Below, piece by piece: positions 1 through 5,663 of a DNA stretch of 23,071 bases. Origin of the DNA: an uncultured Alistipes sp. Its GTDB lineage: Bacteria; Bacteroidota; Bacteroidia; Bacteroidales; Rikenellaceae. A model generated the notes under the pieces. The model was not told the origin of the DNA. It did no database searches and saw nothing but the letters and a program-made list of their open reading frames with translations. The stretch is taken from the NCBI GenBank assembly GCA_959604655.1, contig CAUHCL010000023.1, forward strand, positions 1-23,071, read 5' to 3'. Positions within the stretch are counted from its first letter, which is position 1. Each line of letters starts with the position of its first letter. The position numbers and the translations under genes are program-made.

Positions 1-158
1 ACGAGTTCAAACCTTATGTGACCGACAGCTTCGGCGTGGCGGCCGACCGTTTCAACATGGTGCATCCGTCGGAGGATATCACGGCCGACGCCCTGCGGAT
101 AATAGTGGTTCCGCGCGATGATGCCGCAGCGGGTATTCTCGAAGCCGAGGTCAATTAA
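1..158 (+). CDS. C-terminal fragment of an unidentified protein
   Basis: An open frame enters from the left edge (first full codon at base 3) and runs 51 codons to a TAA at 156-158. The visible tail begins EFKPYVTDSFGVAADRF and ends GILEAEVN. It looks like ordinary soluble coding sequence with codon use like its neighbours. I do not recognise the family. A hairpin repeat starts about 30 nt after the stop and may act in transcript 3'-end formation. The frame is well supported because it is open from the edge and GC-rich at third positions, but the function is unknown. Confidence 0.6.
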   Translation, partial: EFKPYVTDSFGVAADRFNMVHPSEDITADALRIIVVPRDDAAAGILEAEVN

Positions 159-189
159 ACTCGGAACGATCTGATCGGGGGTTGCCGTT

Positions 190-272
190 TGCGGCTCTTC
201 GGAGCCGCGCGAGCCGTAGCCTCGCCTTTGCGGAGGCTCGCTGTTCGCTTGCTCCGCAGGCTACGCCTCGCC
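190..272 (-). repeat. Dispersed palindromic intergenic repeat, family A, copy 1
   Basis: On the plus strand this begins with a perfect hairpin, GCGGCTC (191-197), a TTCG tetraloop, and GAGCCGC (202-208). A larger stem follows between 215-222 (CGTAGCCT) and 258-265 (AGGCTACG). The reverse complement matches copies near 676-768 and 11801-11879 closely. Other copies have a C-G pair where this one has T-A in the large stem, which is a compensatory change consistent with selection on the fold. It lies just after the upstream gene's stop codon. Confidence 0.75.
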
Positions 273-303
273 ATTAAAAGCCGAAAGAGGATAACATTTA
301 GAT

Positions 304-675
304 ATGATTGAAAAAGGATTGAAATACGAGAGCGTCGCGACGGTAGACGACGGGAATACCGCTGCCGCGATGGGTTCGGGCGACATGCCTGTGTTCGCCA
401 CTCCAGCTATGGCGGCGTTGATGGAAAATGCGGCCATGAAGGCCGTGGAGGGCGCTTTGCCCGAGGGTGCCGCGACGGTGGGCACCGCTATAAGCATCTC
501 GCACGTGAAGGCTTCGCCCGTCGGGGCGAGGATCACAGCCTCGGCCGAACTCGTGGAGGTCGACGGCCGCCGTCTGGTGTTCACTGTTCGCGCGTGGGAC
601 GAGCGCGGAACGATAGGCGAGGGGAGTCACACCCGCTTCGTCGTCGACCGCGGACGTTTCATGGGCAAGTTGTAA
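304..675 (+). CDS. FlK-like hotdog-fold thioesterase
   Basis: This 123-aa protein is about the usual length for single-domain hotdog thioesterases. Its pattern matches the fluoroacetyl-CoA thioesterase (FlK) group. Thr33 in FATPAM, Glu41 in LMENAA and His67 in ISHVKASPVG have the same spacing (8 and 26 residues) as the FlK triad T42/E50/H76. Family members hydrolyse acyl-CoA thioesters in the cytoplasm. The physiological substrate cannot be read from the sequence, and fluoroacetyl-CoA itself is unlikely in a gut-type anaerobe. The ATG at 304 follows a short AT-rich stretch. No co-directional gene follows, because a family-A repeat and the convergent Crp/Fnr-type gene come next. The family call is firm; the substrate is unknown. 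Confidence 0.85.
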   Translation: MIEKGLKYESVATVDDGNTAAAMGSGDMPVFATPAMAALMENAAMKAVEGALPEGAATVGTAISISHVKASPVGARITASAELVEVDGRRLVFTVRAWDERGTIGEGSHTRFVVDRGRFMGKL

Positions 676-768
676 GGGCCGCAGCCTGCGGGGAACGCGA
701 ACGAGTGAGGAACGAGTTGCGGGCCTCCGCGGGGCGAGGCTGCGGCCCGCACGGCTCCGAAGAGCCGC
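676..768 (+). repeat. Dispersed palindromic intergenic repeat, family A, copy 2
   Basis: The outer stem GGGCCGCAGCCT (676-687) pairs perfectly with AGGCTGCGGCCC (737-748). A second hairpin follows: CGGCTC (752-757), CGAA loop, GAGCCG (762-767). Read on the minus strand the loop is TTCG. The element fills the gap between two convergent genes, so the small hairpin lies right after the stop of the minus-strand regulator. It could act as a shared 3' end structure. Confidence 0.75.
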
Positions 769-773
769 AGCAA

Positions 774-1352
774 TCACCGTTTCGCTTTTCTCGCTATCCG
801 CTGCCGTATTCGGCTGAGCGATTCGGGCGCTATACCGATGAACGAGGCTATGATCTTCATCGGTACGCGGTTGAGTATGTCGCGATACTCGGCGAGCAGA
901 TTCAGATACCGCTGCTCGGGCGTTAGGGTGTAGGTGGCCAGCAGCCGTTCGTACGTGGTGATGAACAGTTCCTCGCTCATCCGCCGTCCGAGGCGCTGTG
1001 TGGACATATTCTTTTCCATGAACTCGTCGAACTGCCTGCGGGTGATGGTGTAGATCACGCAGTTCTCCAATGCCCTGATATCCACTATCGGCGATCGGCT
1101 TTGCAGGAACGACGAGTAATCCACGGCGAAATCATCCTCGAATCCGAATCCCACGGTGTGTATGCCGCCGTCGGAGTCGGCGAACATGTATTGCACACCT
1201 CCCGTCTCGATATACCCCAGCCGTGTGCTCCCGTCGCCCGTGCGGCAGAAAAATTCGCGTCTTTTGTATTCGTGCCGCTCGCCGTGCCGCAGACAGAAAT
1301 CCCTGAACGGACCGTAATCTATCCGATCGATGTATGTGTTGATATGTTTCAT
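774..1352 (-). CDS. Crp/Fnr-family transcriptional regulator
   Basis: The protein has 192 aa if it starts at ATG 1352. An open extension to 1409 would run through the promoter region, so I reject it. Residues ~20-115 form a cyclic-nucleotide-binding-like beta roll (REFFCRTGD, then LGYIETGGVQYMF). A long helix and a C-terminal helix-turn-helix follow at ~163-187 (VPMKIIASFIGIAPESLSRI). This architecture is common in Bacteroidetes Crp/Fnr regulators. There is no four-Cys iron-sulfur motif and the roll lacks the canonical cAMP-contact RxS pattern, so the ligand is unknown. It is divergent from the lipoprotein gene at 1431, with two palindromes between them (1357-1371 and 1397-1414). Autoregulation and control of the divergent pair are plausible inferences. 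Confidence 0.85.
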   Translation of the reverse strand: MKHINTYIDRIDYGPFRDFCLRHGERHEYKRREFFCRTGDGSTRLGYIETGGVQYMFADSDGGIHTVGFGFEDDFAVDYSSFLQSRSPIVDIRALENCVIYTITRRQFDEFMEKNMSTQRLGRRMSEELFITTYERLLATYTLTPEQRYLNLLAEYRDILNRVPMKIIASFIGIAPESLSRIRQRIARKAKR

Positions 1353-1356
1353 TAAA

Positions 1357-1371
1357 AACTTAACCCAAGTT
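1357..1371. promoter_or_regulatory. Candidate operator palindrome upstream of the Crp/Fnr-type gene
   Basis: AACTT (1357-1361), a 5-bp spacer, and AAGTT (1367-1371) form a perfect interrupted palindrome 5 bp upstream of the regulator's ATG, inside its probable 5' leader. Its size and symmetry suit a dimeric helix-turn-helix regulator. Binding is inferred only. Confidence 0.35.
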
Positions 1372-1396
1372 AATGATATTTTTACGAGGGGGGGGG

Positions 1397-1414
1397 TATT
1401 TTTGTACAAAAATA
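1397..1414. promoter_or_regulatory. Bidirectional -7 promoter palindrome
   Basis: TATTTTTGTACAAAAATA is a perfect 18-bp palindrome. Each strand reads TATTTTTG, which fits the Bacteroidetes -7 consensus TAnnTTTG. The plus-strand box (1397-1404) lies 26 bp before the lipoprotein ATG, and the minus-strand box (1414-1407) lies 54 bp before the regulator's ATG. A run of nine G (1388-1396) abuts it. No convincing -33 TTTG is visible on either side, so activator dependence is possible. Confidence 0.6.
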
Positions 1415-1430
1415 ACTAATAAAGGTCGAA

Positions 1431-2096
1431 ATGAAACATTTTTACGCGATTATTTTTGCCGCTGCCGCATGCGTGTCGTTGTCGTCGTGTGCTGCGGTGA
1501 GCATGATAAAGGATGCCACCACGGTTTACGAAGCGGCCGCCGAGCTTAACGACGGAACCATGATCGAGGGCCGTATTCACGGCGGGAATTTTGCGAGCGG
1601 CGCCAAGAAGGTCGCCATCAAGTCCGACAAGACCCGATACAAGCTCGCGAGCAAGGATATAGCGGTGCTCTACTTGTGGCGCAAGGACTATCCCGACCGC
1701 AAGAACGCGCTGGTATACCATCCATACAAATATACCTACAAGTGGCGCGGCACGACTCGCAGCCGCGACATGAAGGCGGCATGGATGAGCATCGAGGCGT
1801 CGGGCGAGGATCTGCTCATCTGCGGCCGCGGCAAGTGGTACGGCGTGGATAAGAAGGGCGGCGCGCTGGTGATTACCTACGACCGCGATTACGGCATTCA
1901 GTACGTGGCGATCAAGTCGGGCGCCGAGTCGATGGAGTACATAGGTTCGAGCCGCACGAGCGAGAAGAACATGCGCGCGCGTCTGCTGGAGTATCTGATC
2001 GACGACCCCATACTTTGCGAGAAACTGGAGAGCGGCGAGGTCAAGGCCACCGACTTCGACGACGTGGCCGACAAGTATAATCCCGTAAACAGATAG
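1431..2096 (+). CDS. Predicted lipoprotein of unknown function
   Basis: This 221-aa protein has a lipoprotein signal: a hydrophobic stretch then LSSC at residues 17-20, so Cys20 would be lipidated. Anchoring to the inner or outer membrane is expected. The mature part is basic and beta-rich, with no transmembrane helix and no domain I can name. Residues ~40-80 (LNDGTMIEGRIHGG, then KLASKDIAVLYLW) resemble a small SH3-like or DUF-type beta module, which is a weak impression. It probably forms an operon with the outer membrane protein 5 nt downstream, and it is divergent from the Crp/Fnr-type gene, whose product may control it. Export is well supported; function is unknown. Confidence 0.75.
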   Translation: MKHFYAIIFAAAACVSLSSCAAVSMIKDATTVYEAAAELNDGTMIEGRIHGGNFASGAKKVAIKSDKTRYKLASKDIAVLYLWRKDYPDRKNALVYHPYKYTYKWRGTTRSRDMKAAWMSIEASGEDLLICGRGKWYGVDKKGGALVITYDRDYGIQYVAIKSGAESMEYIGSSRTSEKNMRARLLEYLIDDPILCEKLESGEVKATDFDDVADKYNPVNR

Positions 2097-2101
2097 ATGC
2101 C

Positions 2102-2701
2102 ATGTTGCGCAAAACGATCGCCATGGCGGCCGTATTCGTTACGGTGCTCGCTGCGGGCGCCTCGGCTCAGGAGGACGGTTCGCCGCGGTACAACTTCTAC
2201 ACGGCCATCGAGACGGGTTACGAGTTCTTCTCGAAGACCTACCGCCACTCGGGCCACTGCATCGATTTCAACAGCCGATACTATTTCGGCGACAGGGTTT
2301 ACGGCGTCTTCCTGCTGCACGGCGGATTCTATTCGGGCGGAAGGCGGGCAAGTTACGAATCGGGCGGAACGGTTCGCGAGACACGCCTGCGCAACGAACT
2401 GAACGAATGGATGGCGGGCGTCGGCGCGGGACTCGATCTCTATCGCAGCACTACGGGCCGTTCGGCGGTATACCTTACGGGTACGGTCGGCTACGGGCAG
2501 AATACCGAGGAGAAAGAGGTGCTTGCGGCGGGGGCGGAGAGCCGTTTCGACCGCAAACACAAGGGTTTTGCGGCAACAATCTCTTCGGGCTACGACTTCA
2601 AGCCTGCGGGGTGGCTGATTTTCGGCGCTGCGGTGAACGGATATTACATAGGATATAGGGTGAACTTCGCGGCGAACGTCAGACCGGAACCGGTGTTCTG
2701 A
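2102..2701 (+). CDS. Small outer-membrane beta-barrel-like protein
   Basis: The protein has 199 aa. A signal peptide (residues 1-22, ending GASA before QED) is followed by alternating aromatic/hydrophobic strands such as YNFYTAIETGYEFF, VYGVFLLHGGFYSGG, SAVYLTGTVGYGQ and LIFGAAVNGYYIGYRVNF. This pattern suits an eight-strand OmpA/OmpW-like barrel in the outer membrane. The C-terminus (RPEPVF) ends in Phe, as many barrels do. It starts 5 nt after the lipoprotein stop, so the two are almost certainly co-transcribed and may work together at the envelope. The barrel is inferred from strand pattern and length; I recognise no specific family. Confidence 0.7.
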   Translation: MLRKTIAMAAVFVTVLAAGASAQEDGSPRYNFYTAIETGYEFFSKTYRHSGHCIDFNSRYYFGDRVYGVFLLHGGFYSGGRRASYESGGTVRETRLRNELNEWMAGVGAGLDLYRSTTGRSAVYLTGTVGYGQNTEEKEVLAAGAESRFDRKHKGFAATISSGYDFKPAGWLIFGAAVNGYYIGYRVNFAANVRPEPVF

Positions 2702-2783
2702 TCGGGTTGCCGTCGTACGCTCGGTCGTTCGGTGAGCTTGTGGAGAGGGCGGAGTGCTAAGAGTCAAATAGTTGATGCAAAAT

Positions 2784-2814
2784 TTTGCGTATTGATTTTT
2801 TTGCATTACTTTTG
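2784..2814 (+). promoter_or_regulatory. Promoter of tRNA-Gln
   Basis: TTTG (2784-2787) and TACTTTTG (2807-2814) are separated by 19 bp. This is a textbook Bacteroidetes -33/-7 pair ending about 22 bp before the tRNA. Confidence 0.8.
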
Positions 2815-2835
2815 TGCCGCTTACGAGCGAATGAT

Positions 2836-2906
2836 TGAGCTATGGTGTAATGGCAACACAGCAGATTTTGGTTCTGTTATTCCAAGTTCGAGTCTTGGTA
2901 GCTCAA
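2836..2906 (+). tRNA. tRNA-Gln (anticodon UUG)
   Basis: A complete 71-nt cloverleaf is visible. The acceptor stem is TGAGCTA/TAGCTCA (2836-2842/2899-2905). The D stem is GTGT/ACAC. The anticodon arm GCAGA/TCTGT has loop TTTTGGT, giving anticodon TTG at 2868-2870. The T arm is CCAAG/CTTGG with loop TTCGAGT, and the discriminator is A2906. The 5' base is U (U-A closing pair), as usual for bacterial tRNA-Gln. CCA is not encoded. It has its own promoter and a strong terminator, so it is a single-gene transcript. Confidence 0.95.
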
Positions 2907-2914
2907 CCTAAGAG

Positions 2915-2943
2915 AAGAGGCTTTGCGAAAAGCCTCTTTTTTT
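2915..2943 (+). terminator. Intrinsic terminator of tRNA-Gln
   Basis: A perfect 10-bp stem AAGAGGCTTT/AAAGCCTCTT (2915-2924/2929-2938) with a GCGA loop runs into seven T (2937-2943). It begins 8 nt after the tRNA. Confidence 0.9.
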
Positions 2944-2950
2944 GTCGTTT

Positions 2951-3006
2951 GCAGGGGCGGGACTCCACGCGCCGAGGCTGCGGCCCGCACACTTCGGCGG
3001 ACTGCG
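2951..3006. repeat. Degenerate fragment of family-A repeat
   Basis: The stretch contains GAGGCTGCGGCCCGCAC (2974-2990), shared with the 3' half of the copy at 676-768. It is followed by a diverged small hairpin (TTCGGCGGACTGCG). It looks like a decayed or partial copy. Confidence 0.4.
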
Positions 3007-3061
3007 ACATATCGTATATGACATATTTTTCCTAAATTTACGGCATTATTAATATAGTACT

Positions 3062-3574
3062 ATGGAATTTCGTAAGGCGACATGCGCCGATATCGACACG
3101 ATTGTCGGGATCGTCGAGGGCGGCCGTGAGCGGCTGCGCATGCAGGGCATAGACCAGTGGCAGAGAGGATACCCCGACCGCGGCAGCATCGAGGCCGACG
3201 TGGCGGCCGAGGTCGGCATGGTTCTGTGCGACGGCGGCCGTGTGGCGGCCTACGGCGCGGTGATCTTCACGGGCGAGCCCGCCTACGACTCGATTACGGG
3301 CGGCAGGTGGCTTACCGACGGTCGGTATGCGGTGGTGCACCGTCTGTGCGTGGCTGCGGATCGGCTGCATAGCGGCTGCGGCGCCGAGTTCATGCGCAAT
3401 GCCGAACGGATGGCGGGCGAGCGCGTGGCGAGCATGCGCATCGACACCCATCCCGACAATGTGGTCATGCAGCGTCTGGTGCGGCGTCGGGGCTTCACCT
3501 TCTGCGGCGACGTGGTAATCGAGAGCCGACGTCTGGCCTACGAGAAGATTTTACGGCCGGCGGCGGCGGAATAA
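3062..3574 (+). CDS. GNAT-family N-acetyltransferase
   Basis: The protein has 170 aa, the usual size for a GNAT domain. Residues 91-99 (VVHRLCVAA) form the beta-4 strand. RLHSGCGAEF (101-110) is the pyrophosphate-binding loop, a variant of Q/RxxGxG/A, followed by the alpha-3 helix. IDTHPDN (127-133) and a short RRGF (142-145, as in xxGF) complete the fold. Family members move an acetyl group from acetyl-CoA to an amine on a small molecule or protein. The substrate is not predictable here. It stands alone on the plus strand between tRNA-Gln and the aminopeptidase, 67 nt upstream of the latter. The upstream region is AT-rich, with TAAATTTA near 3033 as a poor -7 match. Confidence 0.85.
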   Translation: MEFRKATCADIDTIVGIVEGGRERLRMQGIDQWQRGYPDRGSIEADVAAEVGMVLCDGGRVAAYGAVIFTGEPAYDSITGGRWLTDGRYAVVHRLCVAADRLHSGCGAEFMRNAERMAGERVASMRIDTHPDNVVMQRLVRRRGFTFCGDVVIESRRLAYEKILRPAAAE

Positions 3575-3641
3575 CCGTCGCGCGGGGCGTTATGTCGCGA
3601 AAAATCGTTAACTTCGCACAAATATTAACCTGAATACCTCT

Positions 3642-5030
3642 ATGAAGAAAACCTTTGTTTGCGCCGTGCTGCTCGTGGCGGGCATCTTCGGCGCCTCGGC
3701 GCAGAATAATAAGAACGGCGGCATCAGCGAGGCCATGCTGGAGAGCATCCGCCGCGGGTACGCCGCGACTCCCGAACAGAAGGCCGTGAAAAACGCCCTG
3801 GCCTCCAATTCCATCGCCGCGCTGGCCGTCAATTCCGAGAATCTGGCCATGTGCGACACCCACTTTTCGCACCGCGTTGCGACGCGTGGCATCACCAACC
3901 AGAAATCGTCGGGCCGCTGCTGGCTCTTCACGGGTCTGAACGTGCTGCGCTCGAAGATGATACAGAAATACGACCTGCCCGAGTTCGAGTTTTCGCAGAA
4001 CTACTGTTCGTTCTACGACCTTCTGGAGAAATCGAATCTCTTCCTTCAGGCCGTGATCGACACCCGCGATGCGGGGCTGGAGGACCGCAAGGTCGACTGG
4101 CTCATGAAGAACCCCATCGGCGACGGCGGACAGTTCACGGGCGTGTCGAACCTCATCATGAAGTACGGCGTGGTGCCCAAGTCGGCGATGCCCGAGACCT
4201 ACCAGAGCGACAACACGAGCGGCATGACCTCGATCCTGAAGCAGAAGCTGCGCGAATATGCCCTGGAGCTGCGCGCCATGAAGCCTGCCGAGACGCAGAA
4301 GCGCAAGACCGAGATGCTGACCGAGATCTACCGCATTCTGGTCGAGTGTCTGGGCGTTCCCCCGACCGAGTTCGAGTGGACGCGCTACGACAAGTCGGGC
4401 AATGCGGTGAGCACGGAATCGTATACCCCCAAGGGTTTCTACGACGAGTACATAGGCGAAGATCTGGAGCACAACTACGTGATGATAATGAACGACCCTT
4501 CGCGCGAATACGGCAAGGTGTACGAGATCGAGTACGACCGTCATGTCTACGACGGCGAGAACTGGCTCTACATCAATCTGCCGATCGAGCGGGTGAAGGA
4601 GATCGCCATAGCTTCGATCAAGGACAACACCGCCATGTACTTCTCGTGCGACGTGGGCAAGTTCATGGACCGCACGAAAGGCACGCTCGATTTGAAGAAT
4701 TTCGACTACGAATCGTTGTTCGCCACCTCGTTCCCGATGAACAAGCGCGAGCGCATACAGACCTTCACCAGCGGATCATCGCATGCCATGACCCTCATCG
4801 CCGTCGATATTGACGGAGCCGAGAAGCCCAAGAAGTGGATGGTGGAGAACAGCTGGGGCGCCGCGTCGGGTTACCAGGGATGCCTTATCATGACCGACGA
4901 GTGGTTCGACGAGTATATGTTCCGTCTGGTTGCGGAGCGCAAGTACGTGCCCGAGGATGTGCTCAAGATGCTCGATCAGGAGCCGACGCTTCTGCCTGCA
5001 TGGGATCCCATGTTCTCGCCCGAGGAGTAA
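3642..5030 (+). CDS. Exported aminopeptidase C / bleomycin hydrolase-like C1 peptidase
   Basis: The protein has 462 aa. A signal peptide (1-20, ending GASA before QNN) precedes a papain-fold peptidase C1B domain. The oxyanion Gln87 and catalytic Cys93 lie in TNQKSSGRCW, His381 in SGSSHAMTLIAVD, and Asn403 in VENSWG. These are the classic PepC/bleomycin hydrolase positions. Family members are hexameric cysteine aminopeptidases whose C-terminus reaches into the active site. Most PepC and eukaryotic forms are cytosolic, so the signal peptide indicates a periplasmic or lipid-free exported version, a form common in Bacteroidetes. It probably trims peptides taken up for amino-acid scavenging. All catalytic residues are present. 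A strong terminator follows 20 nt after the stop, so this is the end of its transcript. Confidence 0.93.
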   Translation: MKKTFVCAVLLVAGIFGASAQNNKNGGISEAMLESIRRGYAATPEQKAVKNALASNSIAALAVNSENLAMCDTHFSHRVATRGITNQKSSGRCWLFTGLNVLRSKMIQKYDLPEFEFSQNYCSFYDLLEKSNLFLQAVIDTRDAGLEDRKVDWLMKNPIGDGGQFTGVSNLIMKYGVVPKSAMPETYQSDNTSGMTSILKQKLREYALELRAMKPAETQKRKTEMLTEIYRILVECLGVPPTEFEWTRYDKSGNAVSTESYTPKGFYDEYIGEDLEHNYVMIMNDPSREYGKVYEIEYDRHVYDGENWLYINLPIERVKEIAIASIKDNTAMYFSCDVGKFMDRTKGTLDLKNFDYESLFATSFPMNKRERIQTFTSGSSHAMTLIAVDIDGAEKPKKWMVENSWGAASGYQGCLIMTDEWFDEYMFRLVAERKYVPEDVLKMLDQEPTLLPAWDPMFSPEE

Positions 5031-5050
5031 CGGACGAGGTTGCAATATCG

Positions 5051-5086
5051 ACGCTGCGGGGCCGTAAGGTCCCGCAGCGTTTTGTT
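5051..5086 (+). terminator. Intrinsic terminator of the aminopeptidase gene
   Basis: ACGCTGCGGG (5051-5060) pairs with CCCGCAGCGT (5071-5080), with extra inner pairs around a GTAA loop. TTTTGTTT follows. Confidence 0.9.
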
Positions 5087-5135
5087 TCATCGTGCCTCGG
5101 ACCCGATCGCCGACGGCGGAGAATTCGGATGGAGT

Positions 5136-5191
5136 TTATCTTCGGCGGCTGCGGGGGGGGGCGCGATTTAAGCGCGAGCCGCCGAAGATAA
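5136..5191. repeat. Dispersed palindromic repeat, family B, copy 1
   Basis: TTATCTTCGGCGGCT (5136-5150) and AGCCGCCGAAGATAA (5177-5191) are perfect 15-bp inverted arms. The loop holds nine G (5153-5161) and a CGCG/CGCG pair. A second copy with identical arms lies at 13962-14012. Both copies are followed by CGCCG. There is no coding content. Confidence 0.85.
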
Positions 5192-5273
5192 CGCCGTGCC
5201 GCAGTTTTTCTGACAGCACCCTGCGGCCCGCGTAATACACGGAATGCAATCCCGTAAAATAATGGCCCTTAAA

Positions 5274-5305
5274 TTTGGTTTGTCGCATTTAATTCGATAT
5301 ATTTG
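5274..5305 (+). promoter_or_regulatory. Promoter for the AAA+ ATPase leader
   Basis: TTTG (5274-5277), a 20-bp spacer and TATATTTG (5298-5305) match the Bacteroidetes -33/-7 consensus. The predicted start near 5312 gives an unusually long leader of about 345 nt before the ATPase ATG at 5658. The inverted-repeat-bounded segment lies entirely between this promoter and the gene. Confidence 0.75.
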
Positions 5306-5337
5306 CACCATAATGGGTAATGTTCCGCAAAGGACTA

Positions 5338-5663
5338 TCTCATATTTTACAGCTTAAATACTTCATTTTCAACTATGAAGCATCTACATCTCAACGACAG
5401 TAAGTTTGGCGGTGCCGCTCCTCCGAGCGGTGCGGAGATGTGGTGCGCATAGTATTTCCACCAACATTTTTCAATCGCTGAAATGCCCCGACAGCCCGCG
5501 GTGCGTCCTGACGTATCCTCATCCTCGGCCGTCGGAGCGACGGGTTCTTTGACATGTTGGCACTGGCTCGGGGAGGATATTCCTCCTTTCGAGATCGATA
5601 AAATGAATGTATAAACCTCGGAGGGCCTTACGGCCTTCCGACCAAAAACTGTAAAATATGAGA
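5338..5663. repeat. Leader segment bounded by perfect 15-bp inverted repeats (possible inverton or RNA switch)
   Basis: TCTCATATTTTACAG (5338-5352) recurs as its exact reverse complement at 5649-5663, with 296 bp between. The right copy contains the ATG (5658-5660) of the AAA+ gene. On the plus strand the leader holds only short ORFs: 5313-5357 (14 codons) and 5375-5452 (25 codons, ending AEMWCA), plus an open stretch in the same frame from ATG 5483. A hairpin, CGGAGGGCC/GGCCTTCCG with TTAC loop, lies at 5619-5640. The minus strand is open across the whole segment. Three readings are possible: an invertible DNA segment, long-range RNA pairing that hides the start codon, or a MITE-like insertion. 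No recombinase lies in the window and I see no target-site duplication. Confidence 0.7.

Noticed and set aside
1053..1409. Longer start of the Crp/Fnr-type gene at 1409
   Set aside because: The extra 19 codons would overlap the bidirectional promoter palindrome and the operator-like repeat. ATG 1352 gives the normal family N-terminus.
5338..5663. MITE or insertion-element reading of the inverted-repeat segment
   Set aside because: No target-site duplication flanks the repeats, the right repeat contains the start codon of an intact gene, and no second copy of the segment is in the window. It remains possible but is less favoured.
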